Shown here: positions 44,623-52,814 of the stretch, in pieces
Layout of the letters: each line of letters starts with the position of its first letter
How positions within the stretch are numbered: position 1 is the stretch's first letter
Assembly: GCA_021324945.1 (NCBI GenBank)
Contig: JAJPID010000065.1
Coordinates: forward strand, 62,001 to 126,000
Direction of reading: 5' to 3'
Origin: Lysobacterales bacterium
GTDB lineage: Bacteria > Pseudomonadota > Gammaproteobacteria > Xanthomonadales > Rhodanobacteraceae
DNA length: 64,000 nt
The notes under the pieces: generated by a model
What the model was told of the DNA's origin: nothing
The model's input: the letters and a program-made list of their open reading frames with translations, nothing else
Databases searched by the model: none
Program-made: the position numbers and the translations under genes

Positions 44623-45306
44623 TCAATCTTGCGACCGTTTTACAGGCTCGCCGCTCCTCTTATTCGGTGCGTTCGCCGCTTCGACAATCTTCCACAGGTA
44701 GAAACTGGCGAGCGTGCGATACGGCGCCCAGATTTCGCCGAATTCCTGCAACTCGAGCGGTTTGGGCATTTCCTTCATGCGGTGCACGATCTGCGCGCCC
44801 TTGCGGATGCCGAGATCGTGCACGGGCAGCACGTCGGGACGACCGAGACGGAACATCAGCAGCATCTCCACCGTCCAGCGGCCAATCCCGCGCACCTGGA
44901 TCAGATGGTCGATCAGTTCCTGATCACCCATGCGCGCCAGTTGCGCGGGCTTCGGCACGATGCCGGCGCGCGCCTTCGCGGCCAGGTCGCGCAACGCCGC
45001 GATCTTGTTGCGCGACACGCCGGCCGCACGCAGCGCCTCATCGCTTGCACCTTCGATCCCCGCGACCGTGATCTTCCTGCCGCGCGGCATCAGTTTCTCG
45101 ACCCGTCCGACGATCTTCGCAGCGGCCTTGCCAGAGAGTTGCTGATACAGGATCGCGCGTGCCAGCGCGTCCACAGGATCGAAGCGCGCGTTGAAGTCAC
45201 GCTCGAGCGGGCCGATCTTCTTCATCCACGCGGCAAGTTTCTTGTCGCGCTTGCGAAGATGTGCCAGCGCCAGTTCGTGATCGAACCCGCGTGGAATGGA
45301 AGTCAT
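44623..45306 (-). CDS. DNA-3-methyladenine glycosylase II (AlkA-type)
   Basis: A 227-residue HhH-GPD base-excision glycosylase. ALARAILYQQLSGKAAAKIV precedes the helix-hairpin-helix VRGIGRWTVEMLLMFRLGRP, and the catalytic Asp is in VLPVHDLGIRKG. The enzyme lacks the N-terminal AlkA beta domain, as in the short AlkA/MAG1-type proteins. The ATG at 45306 is preferred to one 69 bases upstream that overlaps the neighbouring gene. It lies 7 bases after the DUF423 gene and may be the last gene of the ABC cluster transcript. Confidence 0.92.
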   Translation of the reverse strand: MTSIPRGFDHELALAHLRKRDKKLAAWMKKIGPLERDFNARFDPVDALARAILYQQLSGKAAAKIVGRVEKLMPRGRKITVAGIEGASDEALRAAGVSRNKIAALRDLAAKARAGIVPKPAQLARMGDQELIDHLIQVRGIGRWTVEMLLMFRLGRPDVLPVHDLGIRKGAQIVHRMKEMPKPLELQEFGEIWAPYRTLASFYLWKIVEAANAPNKRSGEPVKRSQD

Positions 45307-45313
45307 CGCCATT

Positions 45314-45697
45314 TCATTTTTCTCGATGCAAGCCGATACCCAGCGCGATCCAGCCGGCGACGAAAGCCGCTCCACCCAAGGGCGTGATCGCGCCCACCCA
45401 ATGTGGCGCGTTCAACGCGAGCGCATAGAGGCTGCCGCAGAACAACAACAAGCCCAACGCGAACAGCAGTGCGGCGATGTCTGCCACCCGTCCGCGTATC
45501 CTCGCCGCAAAGCCGAACGCCAGCGTGTGCCAGAAGTGGTATTGCATCGCGGTGCGCCAGATTTCCATTTGCGCCGGGGACAACGCGCCGCGCAGCGCGT
45601 GTGCGCCGAAAGCGCCGAGCAGCACGGCGCTCGCACCGAAGATCGCGAGCAACACGCCGGCCCAACGGAAACGCCGATGCGCGGAATTCGCCGTCAT
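45314..45697 (-). CDS. DUF423 (YgdD-type) membrane protein
   Basis: A 127-residue inner-membrane protein with four hydrophobic helices. FGASAVLLGAFGAHALRG and WRTAMQYHFWHTLAFGFAA, with GAITPLGGAAFVAGWIALG near the end, are the DUF423 signature. The function is unknown. Its ATG overlaps the stop of the Gld-like gene upstream (ATGA). Confidence 0.9.
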   Translation of the reverse strand: MTANSAHRRFRWAGVLLAIFGASAVLLGAFGAHALRGALSPAQMEIWRTAMQYHFWHTLAFGFAARIRGRVADIAALLFALGLLLFCGSLYALALNAPHWVGAITPLGGAAFVAGWIALGIGLHREK

Positions 45698-47520
45698 GCA
45701 AGTCGCCGCCGCGCGCCGCGCCTTCGCATGCGCCAGCCGCCGTAGATCAGCGCGACCAGCGTCAGCGCAATCGGCATCAGCAGGATGTCGATGAACTTCA
45801 GACGCGCGCCGAGGGTCTCGATGTCGGCGTCAAGTTGCCGTTGCACCTCGCGCAGCTCGCCGCGGATTTGCAGCTTGCGGCGCATGAATTGCTCCACCGC
45901 GCTCCTCTGCGACGCGTCCGCATTCGCGCCGCCGTGAGTCTGCAAGACGGACAATCGCGCCTCGGTGTCGGCCAGCTCGACCAGCAATTCGTTCTGTTTG
46001 GCCTTGAACTTCTCGTCTGCCGCGCGGCGCAGGTTGTCTACCGTGGTGAAGGGCCGATCCGCAACCGCGCGTCCGCGGATGGCGATCAGATCCGAAGGGC
46101 CGGCCAGATCGTCCACCGCGTTGAGAAAGAAATCACCGTTGTTGGCGAAGGCGTTGGTAATCGTCTGCCCGAACGAGGACGTCACCTGCACCCACAATCG
46201 ATCCGAAAGCAGATCGGTGTCGGCAACCAGCAGCATCTGGCATTGCGTTTGCGCGCGCGCGAGATGACCCGCGTCCGCGCGTTGCGGAAATGCGGACGCG
46301 AAGCGTCCGCTGACGCGCGCGGCGATGGCGTAATGCTCGCCGGTCGGCGCGTAGCCGGTGTAGAGCGAAGCCGGATTCACCGCATCGCGCACGCGCTGCG
46401 CCGACACCGTCATCGCGCCGGCCGAACTCTGGATCAACGGAATCAGTTTCGTCTGTGATCCGCTCGCAAGTTCGAAATGTCCGGCGCTGGATACGTTGAT
46501 TGTGTTGAGCGCGGCAGTGACCGGATCATCGCGGTTCAAATCGCCGCCGGAAAAACCCAGCACCGCCGGATGCCGCACCGGCGCGGCATCCGGGGTCGGC
46601 TGAATCGTGAGCGCGCGGTCGCGATCCAGCACCACCTGGTCGGGAGCGAACAGCACGCCCCAAGCTCTGAACAGCCGCGGCAGATCGGATTCGCGGCCGG
46701 CGTCAATTTCAGAATCGGGGTCGACGAACGCGACCAGCTTGCCGCCATGCAACACGTATTGATCGATTGCATACGCCGCATCGTCCGGCAGATCCCGCGG
46801 GCCAATCAGAACCAGTACGCGCGTGCGCGCATCGATCGATTTCAGATCCCGCACTTGCAACAGATGCACTTCAAACAACTGCCGTAACTGCTGCAATGCG
46901 GTCCATGGCGGCTGCGGCTGCCGCGTCAGTGGATCGACGCCGCCGGCGATCGGCAGCGTGCTGAGGATGTCCACACGCGGTTTGCTGGTCTGACTCAAAT
47001 CCAGCACCAGCTTGGCGAGGTCGTATTCCAGGAACGGTTCGCGATCCGGCAAAAAGAACGGGATCGACGCACTGCGGCCGTCGACGAGGTTGCGCGCGGC
47101 CAGGCCGAAGAACAATTTTTCATCGCCGTTGTTGCCGGGCATGGGAGTGAGGCCGGCGGCGGAAGCGCGATCCTCGTCTTCGGAATACGGCTGTGGATCG
47201 ATCACCTGCAAATCGATCTTGCCGTGCGAACGGCGCACGATTTCCTCCAGCATGTCGCCGAGGCGTTGACGGTATGCGCGCAACTGCGGCAGTTCGCGGC
47301 TGAGACGATCGGAAAAATACAGCGTCAACTGCACCGGCTGGCGCAGCGTCGAAACGATGTGCACCGTGCCGGGCGAGAGCGTGTACAGCTTGTCGGCCGT
47401 GAGATCGACGCGTGCACCGCGCAACCCGGCGGAACTGACCAGCACCAGCAGCACGTACAACGCCGCCAACAGCGTCAGCGCGGCGGACGAATTCAGACGC
47501 GGACGTTTTCCCCAATACAT
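45694..47520 (-). CDS. GldG-like ABC-transporter auxiliary membrane protein
   Basis: A 608-residue protein with an N-terminal membrane helix (SSAALTLLAALYVLLVLVSS), a large extracytoplasmic region (VDLTADKLYTLSPGTVHIVS and LTLYFSDRLSRELPQL are typical of GldG/ABC_transp_aux), a C-terminal coiled coil (VEQFMRRKLQIRGELREVQR) and a final helix (ILLMPIALTLVALIYGGWRM). GldG-like proteins partner with a GldF-like permease and GldA-like ATPase, both present just upstream. Substrate is unknown; gliding motility is not implied. The ATG at 47520 is used. Confidence 0.88.
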   Translation of the reverse strand: MYWGKRPRLNSSAALTLLAALYVLLVLVSSAGLRGARVDLTADKLYTLSPGTVHIVSTLRQPVQLTLYFSDRLSRELPQLRAYRQRLGDMLEEIVRRSHGKIDLQVIDPQPYSEDEDRASAAGLTPMPGNNGDEKLFFGLAARNLVDGRSASIPFFLPDREPFLEYDLAKLVLDLSQTSKPRVDILSTLPIAGGVDPLTRQPQPPWTALQQLRQLFEVHLLQVRDLKSIDARTRVLVLIGPRDLPDDAAYAIDQYVLHGGKLVAFVDPDSEIDAGRESDLPRLFRAWGVLFAPDQVVLDRDRALTIQPTPDAAPVRHPAVLGFSGGDLNRDDPVTAALNTINVSSAGHFELASGSQTKLIPLIQSSAGAMTVSAQRVRDAVNPASLYTGYAPTGEHYAIAARVSGRFASAFPQRADAGHLARAQTQCQMLLVADTDLLSDRLWVQVTSSFGQTITNAFANNGDFFLNAVDDLAGPSDLIAIRGRAVADRPFTTVDNLRRAADEKFKAKQNELLVELADTEARLSVLQTHGGANADASQRSAVEQFMRRKLQIRGELREVQRQLDADIETLGARLKFIDILLMPIALTLVALIYGGWRMRRRGARRRLA

Positions 47521-47668
47521 CAAAACGCCTCGACAATCTGATCGGCTTGCGCCCTGAGCGGCACCCGGTTGCTTTCACACCCCCAATCGATCTCTTGCCT
47601 GCAAGGGATCGATTGCCCCCTTGACTCAAGCGGGCTGAAGATCGAGAGTCCCTGCGGCGTTCTCATTT

Positions 47669-48454
47669 TCAGACTCCCCGCTTGGTATCCAGCACGATCA
47701 CGCACGCGGCGAGCCACACCGCGATCGTCAGGATGAAGTAAACGAAATCGCGCAAATCGAGCACGCCGCGCGAGATCGCGTTGAAGTGCGCATACAGACT
47801 CAAATCCGCCAGCGCATCGGCGAGCGCCGGCCAGCCCAACGCGTGCAGCGGTCCTTGCACCAGCGGATAGCCCGCCATCAACAGCAGAAAACAGATCGCG
47901 ACGGCGAGGATGAAGGCGATCACCTGGCTGCGCGTGCACGCGGAGACGCATTCGCCGATCGCGAGGAATGCGCCGGCTAGTAGAAAGCTGCCGATGTAAC
48001 CGGCGAGGATCACGCCGTTGTCGGGATCGCCGAGATAGTCTACGGTAAGCCACATCGGAAACGTCAGCGCCAGCGCCATGCCGACGCAGATCCACGCCGC
48101 GCAGAATTTGGCGAGCACCGCCTGCCACGGCCGGATCGGCAAGGTCAGCAGCAATTCCAGCGTGCCGCTGCGGCGCTCTTCCGCCCACAAGCGCATCGCC
48201 AGCGCCGGTACCAACACCAGATACAGCCACGGATGGAACTGGAAGAACGGTTGCAGGTCGGCTTGGCCGCGCTCGAAGAAACCGCCGAGATAGAAAGTGA
48301 GCGCGCCGGCCAGCAGCAGGAAAATCACGGTGAACAGCCACGCGACCGGTGTGATCAGATAGCCACGCAATTCGCGCAGCAGCACGCCGGCGAACGCGCT
48401 GCCGAGCAGGCGCCTGCCTCGGAAAACATTTTCTTCTGCGCAGCGATCGATCAT
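47669..48454 (-). CDS. ABC transporter permease (GldF/ABC-2 type)
   Basis: A 261-residue integral membrane protein with six hydrophobic segments (LITPVAWLFTVIFLLLAGAL first). The loop RLWAEERRSGTLELLLTLPI is the conserved ABC-2 E-x-R-S-G-T-x-E-x-L signature. Its ATG overlaps the ATPase stop (ATGA). The 148 bases after it hold no gene, and the GldG-like gene follows on the same strand. Confidence 0.92.
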   Translation of the reverse strand: MIDRCAEENVFRGRRLLGSAFAGVLLRELRGYLITPVAWLFTVIFLLLAGALTFYLGGFFERGQADLQPFFQFHPWLYLVLVPALAMRLWAEERRSGTLELLLTLPIRPWQAVLAKFCAAWICVGMALALTFPMWLTVDYLGDPDNGVILAGYIGSFLLAGAFLAIGECVSACTRSQVIAFILAVAICFLLLMAGYPLVQGPLHALGWPALADALADLSLYAHFNAISRGVLDLRDFVYFILTIAVWLAACVIVLDTKRGV

Positions 48455-49389
48455 GCGGCACGCGCCATCGCGGCGTCATCGGTAATGCGGCGAAACACTT
48501 CGTCCAGGCGGCCGCGTTCCAGTTGCAATTCGTCCACGCTCACACCCTGCGCTTCAAGCAGACGCTGCACTTCTCCCAGGATCCGTTTGCCTGCGCGCGG
48601 AAACACCGTGACGCGGCCGTCGGCCGGATCCACTTCCACGCTGTCCACATCCGGCAGTCGCGCCAGCAATTCGCGCAGCAGCGCATTGGCCGGCGCGTGG
48701 AAACTCACCGCTCCATGATGGCGCGACTGCATTTCCAGTTCCGCCGGCGTGCCCTGCACGCGCAACCGACCGTTGGCCAGAATGGCTACGCGATTGCACA
48801 CCGTGCGCACTTCGTTCAAGGCATGCGTGCAGAGGATGATCGCGCGGTCTCGTGCCATTTCGCGGATCAGCGCGTGCACTTCGCGCTGCTGGTTGGGATC
48901 CAGGCCGTCGGTCGGTTCATCAAGAATTAACGCCGGCGGATCGTGCAGCAGCGCCTGCGCAAGACAAACGCGTCGGCGGAACCCCTTCGACAAGGTATCG
49001 ATCGACTGCTCCAACACCGACTGCAATTGCAGCAGCGCGATCATCTCGTCCAGCCGGCGGTTGCGCGCGATGCCGGTCAAGCCGCGCACACGCGCGACAA
49101 ACTGCAGGAACTCGCGCACGTTCATCTCGCCATAACTGGGCGCGCCTTCCGGCAGATAACCCAGCGCACGTCGTGCCGAAAGCGGATCGCGCACCACATC
49201 GTGCCCGCACACGCGCGCACGGCCGGAACTCGGCAACAGAAATCCCGCGATCATGCGCATGGACGTGGATTTGCCCGCGCCGTTGGGCCCTAGCAGCCCC
49301 AGCACCTGTCCTGCCGCCACGCGTAGATTCAAGTCGGCCACCGCCTGCAACGCGCCGTAGCGCTTGCTCAAGGCTTCCGTTTCGATCAT
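48451..49389 (-). CDS. ABC transporter ATP-binding protein (GldA/CcmA type)
   Basis: A 312-residue ATPase: Walker A GLLGPNGAGKSTSMRM, Q-loop near ALGYLPEGAPSYGEM, signature region LSKGFRRRVCLAQALLHDPP, and Walker B ALILDEPTDGLDPNQ. A C-terminal regulatory domain of about 90 residues follows. The ATG at 49389 is preferred to an upstream in-frame start. It is the first gene of the coupled cluster ATPase-permease-GldG-like-DUF423, possibly followed by the glycosylase. Confidence 0.93.
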   Translation of the reverse strand: MIETEALSKRYGALQAVADLNLRVAAGQVLGLLGPNGAGKSTSMRMIAGFLLPSSGRARVCGHDVVRDPLSARRALGYLPEGAPSYGEMNVREFLQFVARVRGLTGIARNRRLDEMIALLQLQSVLEQSIDTLSKGFRRRVCLAQALLHDPPALILDEPTDGLDPNQQREVHALIREMARDRAIILCTHALNEVRTVCNRVAILANGRLRVQGTPAELEMQSRHHGAVSFHAPANALLRELLARLPDVDSVEVDPADGRVTVFPRAGKRILGEVQRLLEAQGVSVDELQLERGRLDEVFRRITDDAAMARAA

Positions 49390-49432
49390 GCGAGGATTGT
49401 AATGCCCGGGAGCGTTCGCGTAAGCGCAAACG

Positions 49433-49459
49433 AAAAGCCCGCCAATGCGGCGGGCTTTT
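49433..49459 (-). terminator. Intrinsic terminator of the SRPBCC gene
   Basis: AAAAGCCCGCC and GGCGGGCTTTT make a perfect 11 bp stem around AATGC, 16 bases after the SRPBCC stop codon in its direction of transcription, with a T-run on the minus strand. It separates that gene from the ABC cluster downstream. Confidence 0.88.
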
Positions 49460-49475
49460 CGTTTCGCGCAAGACA

Positions 49476-50849
49476 TCAGCCGTGCTTGCGTTTGGGCACC
49501 GGTTTCTTGACTGCGGGTTTATTGTTTGCGGCGGCGTTCTGCGCGGGCGCCGCGACGGCGGTTTGCCATGCGGCGGGATTCAGCGGCTGCAACGGCCCGA
49601 CCTTGCCGGATGCCTGCTCCGGCGTCTGCGGCGGCACATCGCCCTGCAGCGGCAGGAACACGCGGAACTGCTGCTGGTCGTACGCGACGTTTGGCAGCGA
49701 GACCAGTTCATCGTAGTAACGATGCGTGGTGTCATCGAAGGTGTAGCCGTGCGTAAGGCTGTATGCCTTCAGCGCCAGGCGCATCAGCGGAATGCCCGCA
49801 GGCGTGCCCTGCCAATCGCTTTCCAGCGCGGGGCCGCCAGGCAGCATCGCCGCGCGCACAGTTCCGTCCACCACCAGGTTACCCTTGGAATCGACGCTGC
49901 CCGGTGTCATCGCGGGCGCCGCACCGGCGGAACTGCCGCTGGCCGGCGCGGAGCTTGAGCCGGATGCCGGCGTGCTGCCCGGTGCGTTTTCCGCCTGCGC
50001 GGTGAGCCTGGTGAGATCCTGCGTCTGCCCGTTGACGTTGAGGCTGGTTGCATCGATCGGCACCGCCACGTCGAAGGTGTAGTTCTCGTCGCCGTAATCG
50101 GTGGTCAGCGTGATGCGCGGGCCGTTCTGATGCACGTTCAGTTTCTTCAGTGCCGCGTCGATCGCCTGCATCGCCTTGGCGGTGGCGGCGTCCACGTCGT
50201 CCAGCGTGCGCGGTGCCTGCGTGGAAACGAACAGGATCGGCTGCGCCTGTGTCTGCACGATGCGCATCGGCGTCTTGGTGTAATCGACGTTCGGAATCGA
50301 CGCCAGCGTGTTCTGCAGGTCGTTCAAGCTGTAATTGATCAACGTGTCGGGATCGCCCCGCAGGAACAGGCGCGAGTAGCGGTCGATCAGGTTCCAGCCG
50401 TAATCGACGTCATAGGTCCACGTGACCTTGGTGAGACGCTGGTTGTTCTGTGGTTCGAGCGTTAGCGTGAACTGCTTGTTGTGGCCGCGCCAGGTGCCAT
50501 CCATGTCCCACACGATCTCGCCCTTGCCGGTGGGATCGAGATTGCCGGACTTGTTGGTGAGTGTGGCATGGCCGACCTTGTCGTCGCCGCTCCAGCTCAC
50601 CTTGGCACCCGGGCCATACGGTGCGCCGGACACGGTGATCTGCACGCGCGGATCCTCGGCCTTCAGTACCGGTCCGGAGTAATCCTGGAAGCGGCGGAAG
50701 TTGTTGAGCAGGTCGTAGGTCTGGTGCGGATCGTGGCTGATCGACAGCGAGCGCTGGATGCTGCCGTGCGAAGGCATCAGCAAGCCCACGACGATGGCCG
50801 CGATGAACACCAGGATGATGGCCACGATGAATTCGAGCACTCGCGTCAT
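49476..50849 (-). CDS. Membrane-anchored SRPBCC (polyketide cyclase-like) protein
   Basis: A 457-residue protein. One N-terminal helix (VLEFIVAIILVFIAAIVVGL) is followed by an SRPBCC domain (residues about 30-180; SLSISHDPHQTYDLLNNFRR, then GAKVSWSGDDKVGHATLTNK and LTKVTWTYDVDYGWNLIDRY). A GyrI-like effector-binding region follows (about 195-290; KTPMRIVQTQAQPILFVSTQ), then a Ser/Ala/Pro linker and a second GyrI-like stretch (GPALESDWQGTPAGIPLMRL), and a Lys/Pro tail. It may bind small hydrophobic molecules; no function is known. Confidence 0.8.
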   Translation of the reverse strand: MTRVLEFIVAIILVFIAAIVVGLLMPSHGSIQRSLSISHDPHQTYDLLNNFRRFQDYSGPVLKAEDPRVQITVSGAPYGPGAKVSWSGDDKVGHATLTNKSGNLDPTGKGEIVWDMDGTWRGHNKQFTLTLEPQNNQRLTKVTWTYDVDYGWNLIDRYSRLFLRGDPDTLINYSLNDLQNTLASIPNVDYTKTPMRIVQTQAQPILFVSTQAPRTLDDVDAATAKAMQAIDAALKKLNVHQNGPRITLTTDYGDENYTFDVAVPIDATSLNVNGQTQDLTRLTAQAENAPGSTPASGSSSAPASGSSAGAAPAMTPGSVDSKGNLVVDGTVRAAMLPGGPALESDWQGTPAGIPLMRLALKAYSLTHGYTFDDTTHRYYDELVSLPNVAYDQQQFRVFLPLQGDVPPQTPEQASGKVGPLQPLNPAAWQTAVAAPAQNAAANNKPAVKKPVPKRKHG

Positions 50850-51523
50850 GCAGATCTCCGCGTTTTCTGCTTGTCGTCATTGCGGGAGCGCCACGTGCGC
50901 TTGGACCCGCTGCCGCGCACCGCGCGCGGCCGAAACGCGGATGGTAGCGGCTCCCGGGCTGCGGCGCTATCGTCATGAGAGCTTGGGTCCTCCAGACGCC
51001 TCGGTGCTATCAGCGTCCCAATCCCCACACCCCCATCAAATCCTGCTCGTCAGGTTTGATCGCCCCTGGGTCAAGGGGATCCAGCTCGCGCGCGGAATTG
51101 ACTTGGGGTGCACGTTTTCGGCGCGAAAGTCGCGGCGCGACCCGTCGCCGCAAAGTCCGTTCCGCTTCACCCGCCGATGAGCCGCGTCTGCCGCTGGCCA
51201 AACCCGTGCGCGTGATTCCGCGCGGGCGCTTGTCGCAAATACGCCGCGAAGCAGCGGATTGCCGCGCGCGCCCGCGGTGGCGCAACGCCACTCAGGCCAT
51301 CTTGGGGGATGTCCGCAACGCGCAAAGGAAGACATCGAAGAGCGGTCGTTCATCGGCTGGCAGAATCAATCGACAGGCGATTTGCGAAAAGTGGCCGCGG
51401 CGGCAAAGCACGAAAATTATCGTCGTCCCTGCCGCCCATCCATCCGCCGTTGCGGGCGACGCAGGCATCGTATACAGGCGCCAGCTGCTACAATGCGCAT
51501 AACCCGACGGCATAGCTGATGCC
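50850..51523. other. 674-base stretch without a recognisable gene
   Basis: Frames of up to 175 codons exist on both strands, but all are Arg/Ser-rich with no domain, signal or ribosome-binding site. A half repeat end GTCATTGCGG is at 50876-50885. A TACAAT hexamer at 51489-51494 could be the -10 of the dioxygenase gene. The rest is unexplained and could hold a decayed gene or an RNA. Confidence 0.4.
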
Positions 51524-52102
51524 ATGCTCGCCATCGATTTTCCCGGCCGCCGCAAACTGATCGAATCGCTGGATGCGGCAGTGACGCAACCCGACACCGC
51601 GCAGGTGACGCGCGCTTTACGCGACGCGCTCTGCCGCATGATCCGCGCGACCGATGTCGAACTGCCTGCGTGCGTTTTTGAATGCTGTGCGGATCACTAC
51701 GCGCGCCGCGAGCTGTACCACAGCGACGAGCACGGCTACTGCGTAGTGGCCATGACCTGGAGCCCGGGCCAAGGCACGCCGATCCACGATCACCACGGCA
51801 TGTGGTGCGTGGAAGGCGTGTGGCGCGGCGAACTGGAAGTGGTGCAGTACGAACTGCTGGAACACGACGAGCGTCGCTACCGCTTCCGTCCTGCCGGCGC
51901 GATCCAGGCCGGGCCGGGTTCCGCCGGCAGTCTCATCCCGCCGCACGAATACCACACCATCCGCAATCCCAGCGATGCCGATGTCACTGTGAGCTTGCAC
52001 GTCTATCAGGATCGCATGACCTGCTGCTCGGTCTTTGAACCGCTCGGCGACGAGTGGTATGCGCGCGGTGAACGTGAGTTGCCGCAGGACAACACGAACT
52101 GA
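51524..52102 (+). CDS. Cysteine dioxygenase-type cupin enzyme
   Basis: A 192-residue cupin. The iron-binding histidines are in GTPIHDHHGMWCVEGVWRG (H-x-H) and in PPHEYHTIRNPS; HVYQDRMTCCSVFEP closes the barrel. YARRELYHSDEHGYCVVAMT with its Arg and Tyr matches thiol dioxygenases that oxidise cysteine or 3-mercaptopropionate to the sulfinate. The pattern fits the bacterial cysteine/mercaptopropionate dioxygenase subgroup; which thiol is used cannot be told. A TACAAT hexamer is 30 bases upstream. Confidence 0.88.
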   Translation: MLAIDFPGRRKLIESLDAAVTQPDTAQVTRALRDALCRMIRATDVELPACVFECCADHYARRELYHSDEHGYCVVAMTWSPGQGTPIHDHHGMWCVEGVWRGELEVVQYELLEHDERRYRFRPAGAIQAGPGSAGSLIPPHEYHTIRNPSDADVTVSLHVYQDRMTCCSVFEPLGDEWYARGERELPQDNTN

Positions 52103-52148
52103 TCGATCACGTGCGCAGGCGGATGCTTCACCGCCGGACGAATGATCA

Positions 52149-52232
52149 TGCCGAAGGTGGGACTCGAACCCACACGCTTTTAAGGGCGGCGGATTTTGAG
52201 TCCGCTGCGTCTACCAATTCCGCCACTTCGGC
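52149..52232 (-). tRNA. tRNA-Leu (CAA anticodon)
   Basis: The minus strand folds as a complete class II tRNA: acceptor GCCGAAG pairing with CTTCGGC, D-arm with TGGTAGAC, anticodon stem GCGGA/TCCGC around loop CTCAAAA (anticodon CAA), a long variable arm, and GGTTCGAGTCC in the T-arm. The discriminator is A and the CCA end is not encoded. Confidence 0.95.
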
Positions 52233-52330
52233 GCAGCCGCGCAGTATGCTCGATTGCGCCGCTGATGCCAAGCGCGACAGACGCATGCCGCGACCGTCGG
52301 ACGGACGCGGCGCCCTCGATCAGATCGCCG

Positions 52331-52702
52331 TCATTGCTGAGCAGGTGACGCCTGCGCGCAATTGACGAATTCGGCGCGGCTCAATTTTCCGTCGCCGTTG
52401 GCATCGCAACCGGCAAAGCGCTGACCGGAATCGCCGTTCACCATGAACTCGCTCTCGTCGACATAACCGTCGTGGTTGGTGTCGAGACGGTCGAAAGTGC
52501 GGTTGGCGTCGCGTGGGCTCATGCCCCATTGCAAGCCATTACCCATGTTGCCCGGTTTGCTGGCCTGCGGATTTGCCGGTTGCAGATTCGGATTCTGCGC
52601 GGCTGGCACGTTCTGCTGGGTGCCTTGATCCTGCTGCGCCTGGCCGCAGGTCGCGCACAGCGCCAGCGCCGCGCCAGCGAAGACGATCGTGATGGTTCTC
52701 AT
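52331..52702 (-). CDS. Secreted EF-hand calcium-binding protein
   Basis: A 123-residue exported protein with a signal peptide (TITIVFAGAALALCATCGQA) and a Gln/Pro/Asn-rich linker. Two EF-hand loops are visible: DTNHDGYVDESE (first) and DANGDGKLSRAE (second), both with correct acidic and Gly positions. The ATG at 52702 has GGAG upstream; the frame continues upstream without family features. It lies between tRNA-Leu and the SUMF1 gene. Partner unknown. Confidence 0.88.
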   Translation of the reverse strand: MRTITIVFAGAALALCATCGQAQQDQGTQQNVPAAQNPNLQPANPQASKPGNMGNGLQWGMSPRDANRTFDRLDTNHDGYVDESEFMVNGDSGQRFAGCDANGDGKLSRAEFVNCAQASPAQQ

Positions 52703-52814
52703 ATGAGCTCCTGCTCCGTGGAGTAGATGCGCCGGTTTTTCCTCGACCCGTGCGCCGCGTTTCATGTTGCGCGAACGACTGTAAAATTTTCGCCAACGAA
52801 ATGGCACAGCCCCG

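Noticed and set aside
50975-51502. 175-codon frame as a gene upstream of the dioxygenase
   Set aside because: Arg/Ser-rich without a signal, domain or ribosome-binding site, and overlapped by equally open frames on the other strand.
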